Positions 15,629 to 22,795 of a DNA stretch of 36,306 nucleotides are shown one piece after another (the first letter of the stretch is position 1; each line of letters opens with the position of its first letter). The stretch is from a bacterium (GTDB taxonomy: Bacteria; Myxococcota_A; UBA9160; SZUA-336), in the NCBI GenBank assembly GCA_024226335.1, contig JAAELY010000232.1:1-36306 (forward strand). The letters are read 5' to 3'. The notes under the pieces are model-generated. The model made no database searches and was not told where the DNA came from. It saw nothing but the letters and a program-made list of their open reading frames with translations. The translations under genes were made by a program, and so were the position numbers.

Positions 15629-16286
15629 GCGCGTACGGGTGCTCCTATTCGCGGGTCTTCGTGAGGCCGTCGGCCACAAGTCCCTAGAGCTTGAATTGCC
15701 GGCCGACGCTTCCATCGCCAAGCTGATGGAGCGCGTCGAGGCCGACACGCCGATCCTCGTGCGCTATCGCGGCCGCCTGCTCATCTCGCTCAATGAGGAA
15801 CGCGCGGCGCTCACGACGGCGCTCAGCGATGGCGATGAAGTGGCCCTGCTGCCGCCCGTAAGCGGTGGTTCGGAGCGCAGTTGGGTGCGCTCGGAGCCGC
15901 TCTCGATGGACGAACTGCTGGCCGAAGTCTCCGGTCCTGAAATGGGAGGCGTCGTGACCTTCACCGGCGTGGTGCGCAACATCGCGCGCGGCGAGGAAAT
16001 CGACCACCTGGAATACGAAGCCTACGTGCCGATGGCCACCAAGGAGATGCGCAAGATCGTCGACAAGGCGCAGGGTCGCTGGCCCCACGTAAAACTGGCC
16101 ATCTTGCATCGCGTGGGACGGCTCGCGATCGGCGACGCCGCGGTCATGATCGCCGCGGCCGCCCCGCATCGCGCCGAGGCCTTCGAAGCCTGTCGCTTCG
16201 CCATCGACACGCTCAAGCACACCGTTCCGATCTGGAAAAAGGAGTTCGCCAAGAGCGGAGCCTACTGGGTCGAGGAGAACCCTTGA
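15627..16286 (+). CDS. moaE: MoaD-MoaE fusion, molybdopterin synthase
   Basis: A 219-residue fusion of both molybdopterin synthase subunits. Residues 1-80 are MoaD, the sulfur carrier, with RVLLFAGLREAVG at the start and the terminal LLPPVSGG at its end. Residues from about 88 are MoaE, with GGVVTFTGVVRN, EYEAYVPMA, HRVGRLAIGDAAV, PHRAEAFEACRFAID and the catalytic-type lysines in PIWKKE. The enzyme inserts two sulfurs into precursor Z (cPMP) to make molybdopterin. MoaD normally needs a free Gly-Gly end for thiocarboxylation; here Gly-Gly is internal and followed by serine, as in mycobacterial MoaX, which is cleaved there. The frame is open further upstream, but that part is antisense to the NifU-like gene. 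The end overlaps the next gene (TTGA). Confidence 0.92.
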   Translation: MRVRVLLFAGLREAVGHKSLELELPADASIAKLMERVEADTPILVRYRGRLLISLNEERAALTTALSDGDEVALLPPVSGGSERSWVRSEPLSMDELLAEVSGPEMGGVVTFTGVVRNIARGEEIDHLEYEAYVPMATKEMRKIVDKAQGRWPHVKLAILHRVGRLAIGDAAVMIAAAAPHRAEAFEACRFAIDTLKHTVPIWKKEFAKSGAYWVEENP

Positions 16287-16849
16287 GCGGGTCGGGTCAC
16301 CATCACGACCACGACAAGCCCCACCATCACGGACATGGCTCCGGGGCACCCGCTGAACACCGCGCCTACGCGCCCAAGGTCGTTGCCTGCGGCGTTTTGA
16401 CGGTCAGCGACACCCGAACCCGCGAGACAGATGCTTCGGGCAAGCTGATCGAAGAGAAGCTGCTGGAGGCGGGGCATCGCGTGGCCGAGCGCGAGATCGT
16501 CAGGGATGAAGCCGACGCGATCCGCAGCGCGGTCTTGCACTTTGCCCGCCGTAGCGAGATCGAGGCGGTCATCGTGACCGGCGGCACGGGCGTCTCGGCG
16601 CGAGACGTCACGCCAGATACATTGATGCCGCTCTTCGACAAGCAGCTTTCCGGTTTCGGCGAACTGTTTCGCGCGCTCTCGTTCGAGGAGATTGGCGCTG
16701 CTGCGGTGCTTTCGCGGGCGGTCGCCGGCACGATCGGCGGCAGTGTCGTGTACGTTACGCCCGGCTCGTCGGGTGCCGTGAAAACGGCCATGGATCAGCT
16801 GATCCTGCCGGAACTTGCACACATCGTGGGACAGTTGCGCCGTCGCTGA
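16283..16849 (+). CDS. MogA/MoaB family molybdenum-cofactor protein with His-rich leader
   Basis: A 188-residue protein of the MogA/MoaB family, which adenylylates molybdopterin before metal insertion. The fold motifs are VLTVSDTRT, VIVTGGTGVSARDVTPD near residues 95-112, and GTIGGSVVYVTPGSSGAVKTAMDQLILPEL at the end. The first 20 residues are unusual: after MSGSG come eight histidines among Asp, Lys, Pro and Gly, resembling the metal-binding leader of some metallochaperones. The TTG start overlaps the MoaD-MoaE stop (TTGA), so the two are probably translated together. MogA and MoaB cannot be separated here from sequence alone. Confidence 0.9.
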   Translation: MSGSGHHHDHDKPHHHGHGSGAPAEHRAYAPKVVACGVLTVSDTRTRETDASGKLIEEKLLEAGHRVAEREIVRDEADAIRSAVLHFARRSEIEAVIVTGGTGVSARDVTPDTLMPLFDKQLSGFGELFRALSFEEIGAAAVLSRAVAGTIGGSVVYVTPGSSGAVKTAMDQLILPELAHIVGQLRRR

Positions 16850-18184
16850 GTGAGTCTCGACTTCAGACGGGCGGCCCGGGATCCGAAAACTCAGCGAGTG
16901 AAGAGCACATTCTCTCTCTCTCGATGGTTGGTTCCCGGCGGGCTGTTTCTGCTGGCGGTGGTCGTGCTTCCCAGCAAGGTCGCCGTCTGGATCGACAGCA
17001 AGGGGCATACCTACCTGACCAATCGCGCCGGCCCGCCGTCGGCGGAGGCGGAACGGATCGCTCCCGAGCAACTATCGGTGGAGTGGGGTGGCCAGATCAC
17101 GGGCGAGAAGCTCGAACCGCGCCGGATGGACGCAGAGGAAGACCGCTATCTGCGCGCCGTCATGGCGGCGCGTGGCGATATCTTGCGGGGCGAACTTCAG
17201 GCCGGTCTGCGACAGCTGCGTCGTCTGCTTCGTTCGCATCCGTCGCGGCACGAAGCTCCCTATGTACTGGCTCTGGTCGAGCGGCATCGCGGACGTCTCG
17301 AAGCGTCGCGAGATGCGATCGTCGCGGTGCTCGACGGCGGCGCGATACTGCCGCCCAAATGGCGCGAGGTAGCTCAGCGCATGCGCGGGGAACTCGATGA
17401 GGAACTGGCTCTCGCAAATGCCAGGGATCAGAATTGGGAGACCCGTTCACTGGCGTCCTCGCATTTCAACGTAGCGTACGATCATCAGTTCGCGGGCCGC
17501 GAGTACGGCGAGCAGGTCGTGGAGATGCTGGACGAAGTGCGTAGCACGATGAATGACGAATTCGGCCAGACACTACCCGAGCCGCTCGAAGTGCGACTCT
17601 ACACGCGCGCGCACTATCTGAAGGAACACGAGCATCGCTTCGGCTTTGCGACCGTCGGCTTCTACGACGGTGCAATACATGTCGTATCGGCGCGGCGCCC
17701 GCGCAACGAACTCTACGCGCTCTTGATGCACGAGTACTCGCACGCGCTGTTCATGAATGCGCGCAAGAGCCACCAGCCGTTCTTCTTGAACGAGGGCATT
17801 GCAGATCGCGCTGAAGAGCGAGCACGCGGTCGGTCTCGCGTCTCGCGCAGTGAATGGCGGCGTCTGGTCGAGGCGATTCGCGATGACACCTGGATTCCAC
17901 TGTCCACCCTGGTGAAGGGCTTCGGTGGACTCGCAGGACGGCGGGCGCTGCTCGCATACCTGGAATCGCGTGCGGCGATCGAGTTGATCGAGACCCACAA
18001 GCCGGGCGCAATCGGGCGCTGGCTCGACCGCTGCGAAGAGGGCATGCCCTGGGAAGAGGCGCTCGAACTCGAAACAGGCTGGGACACGAAGGCGCTCGAG
18101 ATTGCTCTACAGGACGAAACGCAGTCGCGTTTCAGTCGAGATCCGCTCGTGCGCGCAGACCAGCAGGTGTCGCGGATCGAATAA
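16850..18184 (+). CDS. Membrane-anchored gluzincin-type metallopeptidase (peptidase MA-like)
   Basis: A 444-residue protein with an N-terminal hydrophobic segment (VPGGLFLLAVVVLP), then a DUF4124-like WIDSKGHTYLTNRAGPP stretch and a helical region resembling TPR repeats up to about residue 190. The catalytic domain follows: HEYSH at 294-298 supplies two zinc histidines and the glutamate base, and NEGIAD about 20 residues later supplies the third ligand, the arrangement of gluzincins. It is probably exported and faces the periplasm. The GTG start at 16850 follows the mogA stop directly. A second GTG at 16898 (giving MKSTFSLSRW) would make a more typical signal peptide and is a fair alternative. 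Substrate unknown. Confidence 0.8.
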   Translation: MSLDFRRAARDPKTQRVKSTFSLSRWLVPGGLFLLAVVVLPSKVAVWIDSKGHTYLTNRAGPPSAEAERIAPEQLSVEWGGQITGEKLEPRRMDAEEDRYLRAVMAARGDILRGELQAGLRQLRRLLRSHPSRHEAPYVLALVERHRGRLEASRDAIVAVLDGGAILPPKWREVAQRMRGELDEELALANARDQNWETRSLASSHFNVAYDHQFAGREYGEQVVEMLDEVRSTMNDEFGQTLPEPLEVRLYTRAHYLKEHEHRFGFATVGFYDGAIHVVSARRPRNELYALLMHEYSHALFMNARKSHQPFFLNEGIADRAEERARGRSRVSRSEWRRLVEAIRDDTWIPLSTLVKGFGGLAGRRALLAYLESRAAIELIETHKPGAIGRWLDRCEEGMPWEEALELETGWDTKALEIALQDETQSRFSRDPLVRADQQVSRIE

Positions 18185-18193
18185 CGCGACCGA

Positions 18194-19186
18194 TCAGTTC
18201 GACGGACTCCACAGGTCGAAGTCGACCAGCTTGTCCTTGAGGTATTCGCGCAGCCGGTCGATCAGCGCCTTTTCGATCTGACGCACGCGCTCCCGCGTCA
18301 GGCCGAACTCGTCGCCGAGGTCCTGCAGAGTCCTGGGCTCTTCGGCGATCAGACGATCGCGCACGATCGCGCCCTCGCGCTCGTCGAGATCCGCGCTAAA
18401 CGCCCGGATGTGGCGCATGAAGGTCGCGCGCATTTCTTGCTCACCCACGATCTCGTCGGTGGGGTGGTCCGCCGTCGGAATGAAATCGCCGAAGCTCGCG
18501 GAGTCCGACTCTTCCCTGCGTGCGGGCGCGTCGATCGACAGGTCGCCCTGGGCCAGGCGGTGCTGCATGTCGACGACTTCCGGCTCCTTTACACCGAGCT
18601 TCTCCGCGATCAGCTTGGGTTCCGGGTCGAGGCCCTGGTGTTCGAGTTCCCGCTTGGCGCGGTTGAGCTGGAAGAACAGCTTGCGCTCGGCGCGACTCGA
18701 ACCCACCCGCACGAGGCGAATATTGTCGATCAGGTACTTGAGGATGTAGGCGCGGATCCAGTAGGCGGCGTACGAGGACAGCTTGACGCCCCGAGTCGGG
18801 TCGTAGCGCCGCACGCCCTGCAGCAACCCGACGTTCCCCTCCTGGATCAGGTCGAGCACATTGGTCCAGACACGCCGATAGTCCATGGCGATCTTGATCA
18901 CCAGACGCAGATTGGAAAGGACCAGCTTCTCGGCCGCATCCGGATCGCCGTCTTCCTGCACGCGCAGGGCCAGCGCCTTCTCTTCTTCGCGTGAGAGAAG
19001 CGGGTATTTGGCGACCTCGGCGAAGTAGCGATCGAGAGGGTCCCGCGAAACGAGCGCGGAATCGCCTGGGACCTTTGTCGCTACAGGCGAATCCGCGACT
19101 CCGGAATCCACGGTATCGGAATCCGCGATTTCGGTCTCGGCGCCGTCTTCCAGATCTTCGAGATCGTGTGGGAGGTCTACGCTCAA
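18194..19186 (-). CDS. rpoH: RNA polymerase sigma factor, RpoH (sigma-32) type
   Basis: A 330-residue sigma-70 family factor. Region 1.2 begins DPLDRYFAEVAKYPLLSREEE, region 2 carries NLRLVIKIAMDYRR, DLIQEGNVGLL and SYAAYWIRAYI, and region 4.2 ends with LTRERVRQIEKALIDRLR. Directly after region 2.4 is ERKLFFQLNRAK, close to the RpoH box QRKLFFNLR, so I assign it to the heat-shock sigma class; myxobacterial SigB and SigC are related. An acidic 45-residue N-terminal tail with repeated ADS/DSG motifs is additional to the enteric protein. The start is TTG with no ribosome site, and a TATTCT hexamer lies 7-12 bases upstream of it, so a leaderless transcript or a later start is possible. A repeat element sits just upstream. 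Confidence 0.88.
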   Translation of the reverse strand: MSVDLPHDLEDLEDGAETEIADSDTVDSGVADSPVATKVPGDSALVSRDPLDRYFAEVAKYPLLSREEEKALALRVQEDGDPDAAEKLVLSNLRLVIKIAMDYRRVWTNVLDLIQEGNVGLLQGVRRYDPTRGVKLSSYAAYWIRAYILKYLIDNIRLVRVGSSRAERKLFFQLNRAKRELEHQGLDPEPKLIAEKLGVKEPEVVDMQHRLAQGDLSIDAPARREESDSASFGDFIPTADHPTDEIVGEQEMRATFMRHIRAFSADLDEREGAIVRDRLIAEEPRTLQDLGDEFGLTRERVRQIEKALIDRLREYLKDKLVDFDLWSPSN

Positions 19187-19201
19187 GTGGACAGAATAGC
19201 G

Positions 19202-19368
19202 CTAGCAGGCTGCGGAAGAACCCTCGACCGAGACATGCGAGTGGATTTCGTTCGCGCTCGAGGCGCTGAGGCGAAGCTGTAGTGCCTCTACAGCGAGTTT
19301 CAGCAACGAAGAGCGCGGATGAAAGACGCCGCGTGATGACGGGAATGGGTTTTTCCGTTGCCTGCTAG
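19202..19368. repeat. MITE-like inverted-repeat element between rpoH and cytochrome c
   Basis: Terminal arms 19202-19223 and 19347-19368 are inverted copies with 19 of 22 matches, both ending in CTAG. Inside is a longer imperfect stem: TTCGTT (19247) with AACGAA (19305), GCTGA with TCAGC, and a perfect 7-bp hairpin 19276-19282 with 19288-19294. There is no open frame worth calling. The CTAG at both ends suggests insertion at a CTAG or TA target. Size and layout closely match the element at the left window edge, although the sequences differ. Confidence 0.65.
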
Positions 19369-19388
19369 AGGTCCGGCTGGGCCTCTAG
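19365..19388. other. Hairpin abutting the repeat element
   Basis: Bases 19365-19374 pair with 19379-19388 (9 of 10) around a GGCT loop, and the hairpin shares its first CTAG with the repeat element. It lies 40-65 bases beyond the cytochrome c stop on the reverse strand. A weaker GGCCT/AGGCC stem occurs at 19411-19426. Neither has a T run, so termination of the cytochrome transcript here is only a possibility. Confidence 0.35.
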
Positions 19389-19430
19389 CGCTGGCCGTCG
19401 TGAACGGTCAGGCCTTCGAGGAGGCCGAAC

Positions 19431-19799
19431 CTACTTCTTTATGAACGAATTGATGACCTTCACCAGCGCGTGGCGATCTGCTTCTGGGATGACGCCACCC
19501 CAGGGAGCCATGAGCGGGGATCCACCCTTGGAGGCGGCACCGTTGGAGATCAGGTCGAAGATCTCCTTGTCGCTTCCACCGTACTTGAAGTCGCCCGTGG
19601 TGAAGTCCCGTGGTGGCGGCTGCAGCGTCTTGCCTACCATGCCCTGTCCGTCCCCTTCTGGGCCGTGGCAGGTGGCACAGAAGGTCGCATAGACCTGCTT
19701 GCCCTTGTCCAGTTCGGCATCGGCGCTTGCCGCGCCCGCGCTGGCCAGCAGCAGAGCTGCCATCGCACTCAGAGCCAGAGTTCTCACTACTACACGCAT
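19431..19799 (-). CDS. Class I cytochrome c, single haem
   Basis: A 122-residue periplasmic electron carrier. The signal peptide is RVVVRTLALSAMAALLLA with a cleavage region ASAGAASADA. The haem motif CATCH occurs near residue 43, followed by GPEGDGQG, and a likely axial methionine sits in SPLMAPWG. VIPEADRHALVKVINSFI is the usual C-terminal helix. I chose the ATG at 19799 because GGAGAGG stands six bases upstream and the signal peptide begins there; the upstream open frame to 19979 is not protein-like. The partner oxidase or reductase is not encoded nearby. A good promoter lies about 150 bases upstream. Confidence 0.92.
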   Translation of the reverse strand: MRVVVRTLALSAMAALLLASAGAASADAELDKGKQVYATFCATCHGPEGDGQGMVGKTLQPPPRDFTTGDFKYGGSDKEIFDLISNGAASKGGSPLMAPWGGVIPEADRHALVKVINSFIKK

Positions 19800-19950
19800 G
19801 TAAAGCCTCTCCAATAGTTGACTGGACCCGTTGATGGGCTCCCTGAGTTCGAAGTCCCGATTCGGATCGATGCTCACATCGACGATCGCGTCCCGGATGT
19901 CTGACGCCAGGGACCGGTCAGAGTCGCTCCGCCAATCCAATGCGGACCGG

Positions 19951-19979
19951 AGGGTACGCACCCCCCGCCCAACCGTCAA
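19951..19979 (-). promoter_or_regulatory. Sigma-70 type promoter for cytochrome c
   Basis: On the reverse strand TTGACG (19974-19979) is followed after 17 bases by TACCCT (19951-19956). Five of six -35 bases and the three best-conserved -10 bases match consensus. Transcription would start near 19944, leaving about 145 bases of leader before the ATG at 19799. The rest of the interval 19800-20026 holds nothing else recognisable. Confidence 0.5.
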
Positions 19980-20026
19980 CGCACCCCTCGGACGCGGAAT
20001 CTGAGCCGGATATTCTGCGAATTGAC

Positions 20027-21520
20027 CTATTTCCAGCTTCTCAATAACTCCAGGAGCAGTCGCACGCCAAATCCAGTCGCTCCCTTGGCGTTATAGGGTC
20101 GCTCCCGGGTGGTCCAGGCGGTGCCCGCGATGTCGAGATGGGCCCAGGGAATGTCTCCGACGAAATTCGAGAGGAACGCGCCGGCCGTGAGTGTGCCGGC
20201 CGCGCGTCCGCCGGTGTTCTTGATGTCTCCGACGGTGCCCTCGACGGCCTTTTTGTGCTCGGACCAGAGCGGCATCGGCCAGGCGCGTTCGTGGGCGCGG
20301 TCGCCTGCGCGCTGAATCTTGTCGACCAGCTTGTCATCGTTGCCCATCACCGCACAGCATGCATCGCCTAGCGCCACGACACACGCGCCCGTGAGCGTGG
20401 CCAGATCGATGATCGCATCGGGTTCCTGTTCGCGGGCGTAGTGCAGTGCGTCGGAGAGGACGATGCGTCCCTCGGCATCGGTGTTGAGGACTTCGATCGT
20501 CTTGCCACTTGCGGTCTTGACGATATCGCCTGGCAGATAGGCGTTGCCGTCGGGTGCGTTCTCGGCGGCCGCGACGATGCCGATCACGTGCAGCGGGAGC
20601 TTGAGCAGCGCGATGGCGCGCATGGCGCCGATGACAGCGCCGCCTCCGGACATGTCGTGCTTCATCTCGTCCATCGCGGCTCCCGGTTTGAGCGAGACGC
20701 CGCCGGTGTCGAAGGTGATGCCTTTCCCTACCAGTGCGACGCGCTTGCGTCGCCGGGCTCCGCGCGTGGGCGCGCCGTGCTCCATGATGATCAGTCTCGG
20801 AGAATTTGCACTACCCCGTCCGACCGCCAGAATGCCGCCCATTTCGTGCTTCTCGAGTTCCTTGGGACCGTAGATGCTGACTTTGAGCCCGGTATCGCGA
20901 CCCATGGTCCGCGCCTGTTTGGCCATGGCTTCTGGGGTGAGAACGCTGCCGGGTTCGTTCGAAAGGTCGCGCGCGAGGTTCGTCGATTCGGCCAGCACTG
21001 CGCCGAGTTTGGCCCCCTTGCGCAATCCGCCGACCTGTTTTGCATCTGCGGTCAGGATGTTGAGTCTGTCCAGTTCGGGAGTCTCGGTCTTGCCCGTTTT
21101 GTATCGCTCGAAAGTGTAGGTGCCGAGGATCGCGCCTTCGGCGAGTGCCTGGCCGACTCCTTCGGATTTGATGCGTCGTGTGCTGGGTGCGATGAAGGCC
21201 GCGAGCTTGCCCTTGCTGCGCGCGAGCGATCGGATCGCTCGACCCGCTGCCGCGCGCAGGGTTTCGCTCGTTACCTCGCCGTCTTTTCCCAGTCCAACAA
21301 GCAGTACGCGCTCCGCGCCGATGCCGGAGGCGGGAAATCGCACCATCTGACCTGATTTTCCCGTGAAGTCCCCGCTGTCGACGTATAGCGACAACTGGCC
21401 GTCGAGTGCTTCGTCGAGTGAGCGCAGCGCTCGCGGAAGCGCATCGCTTGTCGTCATGGTAACGACGAGTCCGTCCGCTTTGACCTTGCACGGATCGTCC
21501 CGACTGATATGGATCTGCAT
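20027..21520 (-). CDS. pepA: Leucyl aminopeptidase, family M17
   Basis: A 497-residue cytosolic aminopeptidase that removes N-terminal residues from peptides. The C-terminal catalytic domain contains VGKGITFDTGGVSLKPG with the metal-binding lysine and aspartate, DMSGGGAVIGAM, and the signature NTDAEGRIVLSDAL, followed by DLATLTGAC. The N-terminal domain up to about 170 is the variable macro-like domain. The ATG at 21520 begins MQIHISRDD. The frame remains open far upstream to 22078, but that portion is antisense to tolQ and I rejected it. A run of ten G residues lies five bases before the ATG, exactly where the ribosome site should be. PepA in enteric bacteria also binds DNA in Xer recombination; nothing here tests that. 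Confidence 0.95.
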   Translation of the reverse strand: MQIHISRDDPCKVKADGLVVTMTTSDALPRALRSLDEALDGQLSLYVDSGDFTGKSGQMVRFPASGIGAERVLLVGLGKDGEVTSETLRAAAGRAIRSLARSKGKLAAFIAPSTRRIKSEGVGQALAEGAILGTYTFERYKTGKTETPELDRLNILTADAKQVGGLRKGAKLGAVLAESTNLARDLSNEPGSVLTPEAMAKQARTMGRDTGLKVSIYGPKELEKHEMGGILAVGRGSANSPRLIIMEHGAPTRGARRRKRVALVGKGITFDTGGVSLKPGAAMDEMKHDMSGGGAVIGAMRAIALLKLPLHVIGIVAAAENAPDGNAYLPGDIVKTASGKTIEVLNTDAEGRIVLSDALHYAREQEPDAIIDLATLTGACVVALGDACCAVMGNDDKLVDKIQRAGDRAHERAWPMPLWSEHKKAVEGTVGDIKNTGGRAAGTLTAGAFLSNFVGDIPWAHLDIAGTAWTTRERPYNAKGATGFGVRLLLELLRSWK

Positions 21521-21525
21521 AGCGT

Positions 21526-21535
21526 CCCCCCCCCC
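21526..21535 (-). repeat. Homopolymer of ten G (coding-strand sense) before pepA
   Basis: Ten consecutive C on the forward strand are ten G in the pepA message, followed by ACGCT and the ATG. The tract occupies the Shine-Dalgarno position and can pair with the CCUCC of 16S rRNA. Runs this long slip during replication, so spacing to the start codon could vary between cells. An assembly or sequencing error in the tract length cannot be excluded. Confidence 0.7.
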
Positions 21536-21623
21536 GAAACGCCCGAGGTGATCCCGCTCACGGCGAGAAGATGGGCGAGGCGGGATCTTAGCAACACGAT
21601 ACCGCCTCGCCTGTTGAACTCCG

Positions 21624-21652
21624 TTGACGGGTGGCAGAGACCCCATTAGCTT
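21624..21652 (+). promoter_or_regulatory. Sigma-70 type promoter for tolQRAB
   Basis: TTGACG (21624-21629) is followed after exactly 17 bases by TAGCTT (21647-21652), matching the -35 at five positions and the -10 at its three most conserved bases. It lies in the 210-base interval divergent from pepA. The expected start near 21659 leaves about 70 bases before the tolQ ATG. Confidence 0.5.
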
Positions 21653-21730
21653 TCGACCGTCCCGACAGCGTTGAACGACCGGCGCTCCGGGTCTTCGCGC
21701 TTCTTCCTCTCCCCCGAGGGTTCGCTTTTC

Positions 21731-22387
21731 ATGCTCGATTTGATCTTTGGTGCCAGCCCCGTCGTTACCGGCGTGTTGTTCGCACTGGTCCTGGCTTCGA
21801 TCGCTTCGTGGGCGATCATCTTGATGAAAATCGGCGAACTGCGCCGGGTAGATGGTGCGACGCGAATCTTCCTCGAGGCGTATCACAACAAACCGCTCGA
21901 CGCGGTGTACGAGATCGCCCGCAAGCGCAAGGCGAGTCCGCTCGCGCTCGTGTTCAAAGCGGGCTTCGACGAGGTCGTCGAACTCGAAAAGGAGCAAGGC
22001 TCTTCGGAGTTGATCGAGCGCGAACAACTCGAGCGCGTCATTCGTCGCATGTACTGGATCCGCGACGATCAATCCCAACGCCTCGAGCGGGGGCTTTCAT
22101 TCCTGGCGACGGTGGGTAGTTCGGCGCCCTTCGTGGGATTGTTCGGAACCGTCATCGGCATCATGAACAGCTTCCAGCAGATCGGAACGACCGGCTCTGC
22201 GAGTCTGGCCGTCGTTGCACCGGGAATTGCCGAAGCGCTGATCGCGACCGCCGTCGGGCTCTTTGCCGCGATTCCCGCAGTCATCGCCTACAACTACTCC
22301 AACGCACGGGTTTCCAATATTCTCACGCGACTCGACACGTTCTGTCGCGAATTTGGCGATCTGCTTCGCGGCAGCGCGGTGCGCTGA
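21731..22387 (+). CDS. tolQ: Tol-Pal system protein TolQ
   Basis: A 218-residue inner-membrane protein of the TolQ/ExbB/MotA proton-channel family. The first helix is VVTGVLFALVLASIASWAIIL. The two later helices are in LSFLATVGSSAPFVGLFGTVIGIMNSF and GIAEALIATAVGLFAAIPAVIAYNYS, the most conserved part of the family. TolQ and TolR use the proton gradient to energise TolA and pull in the outer membrane at division. I chose the ATG at 21731, 11 bases after GAGGG; an upstream TTG at 21671 would add 20 residues without helix character. It overlaps tolR (TGATG). Confidence 0.94.
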   Translation: MLDLIFGASPVVTGVLFALVLASIASWAIILMKIGELRRVDGATRIFLEAYHNKPLDAVYEIARKRKASPLALVFKAGFDEVVELEKEQGSSELIEREQLERVIRRMYWIRDDQSQRLERGLSFLATVGSSAPFVGLFGTVIGIMNSFQQIGTTGSASLAVVAPGIAEALIATAVGLFAAIPAVIAYNYSNARVSNILTRLDTFCREFGDLLRGSAVR

Positions 22388-22791
22388 TGGAAGTTCAGCG
22401 CGGCCGGCGCCGGGTGATGTCGGAGATCAACGTGACGCCCTTCGTGGACGTCATGCTGGTGCTGCTCATCATCTTCATGGTGACCGCACCGCTGATCCAG
22501 CAGGGCATCGAGATCGAACTGCCCAAGACTCAGTCGGAAGGATTGAAGGGTCAGAGCGAGCCACTCGTCGTAACGGTGAAGAAAAACGGTGCCGTCTTCC
22601 TGCAGAGCAAGAAAGTGCCCATCGATCAACTGAAAACGAAACTGACCAGTATCTTCGCGACGCGGGACGACAAGGCCGTCTTCCTGCGCGCAGACTCGAA
22701 GGTCGCGTACGGCACGGTCGCCAAGGCGCTCGCCATCTTGCGACACGCGGGCGCAACGCGCATCGGGATGGTCACCGAGCCCGAGGCGTGA
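22387..22791 (+). CDS. tolR: Tol-Pal system protein TolR (ExbD/TolR family)
   Basis: A 134-residue protein with one transmembrane helix near residues 20-40. The helix motif INVTPFVDVMLVLLIIFMV contains the conserved aspartate that takes part in proton flow. The remaining 90 residues form the periplasmic domain, which ends ATKIGM-like as VTEPEA. The ATG overlaps the tolQ stop. Membership of Tol rather than Exb is decided by the adjacent tolA, tolB and pal. Confidence 0.93.
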   Translation: MEVQRGRRRVMSEINVTPFVDVMLVLLIIFMVTAPLIQQGIEIELPKTQSEGLKGQSEPLVVTVKKNGAVFLQSKKVPIDQLKTKLTSIFATRDDKAVFLRADSKVAYGTVAKALAILRHAGATRIGMVTEPEA

Positions 22792-22795
22792 ATTC

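Noticed and set aside
19800-19979. 60-codon extension of the cytochrome c frame
   Set aside because: The signal peptide and a GGAGAGG site place the start at 19799, and the upstream part contains the likely promoter.
21521-22078. N-terminal extension of pepA by 186 codons
   Set aside because: It lies antisense to tolQ, lacks M17 similarity, and the ATG at 21520 aligns with PepA N termini.
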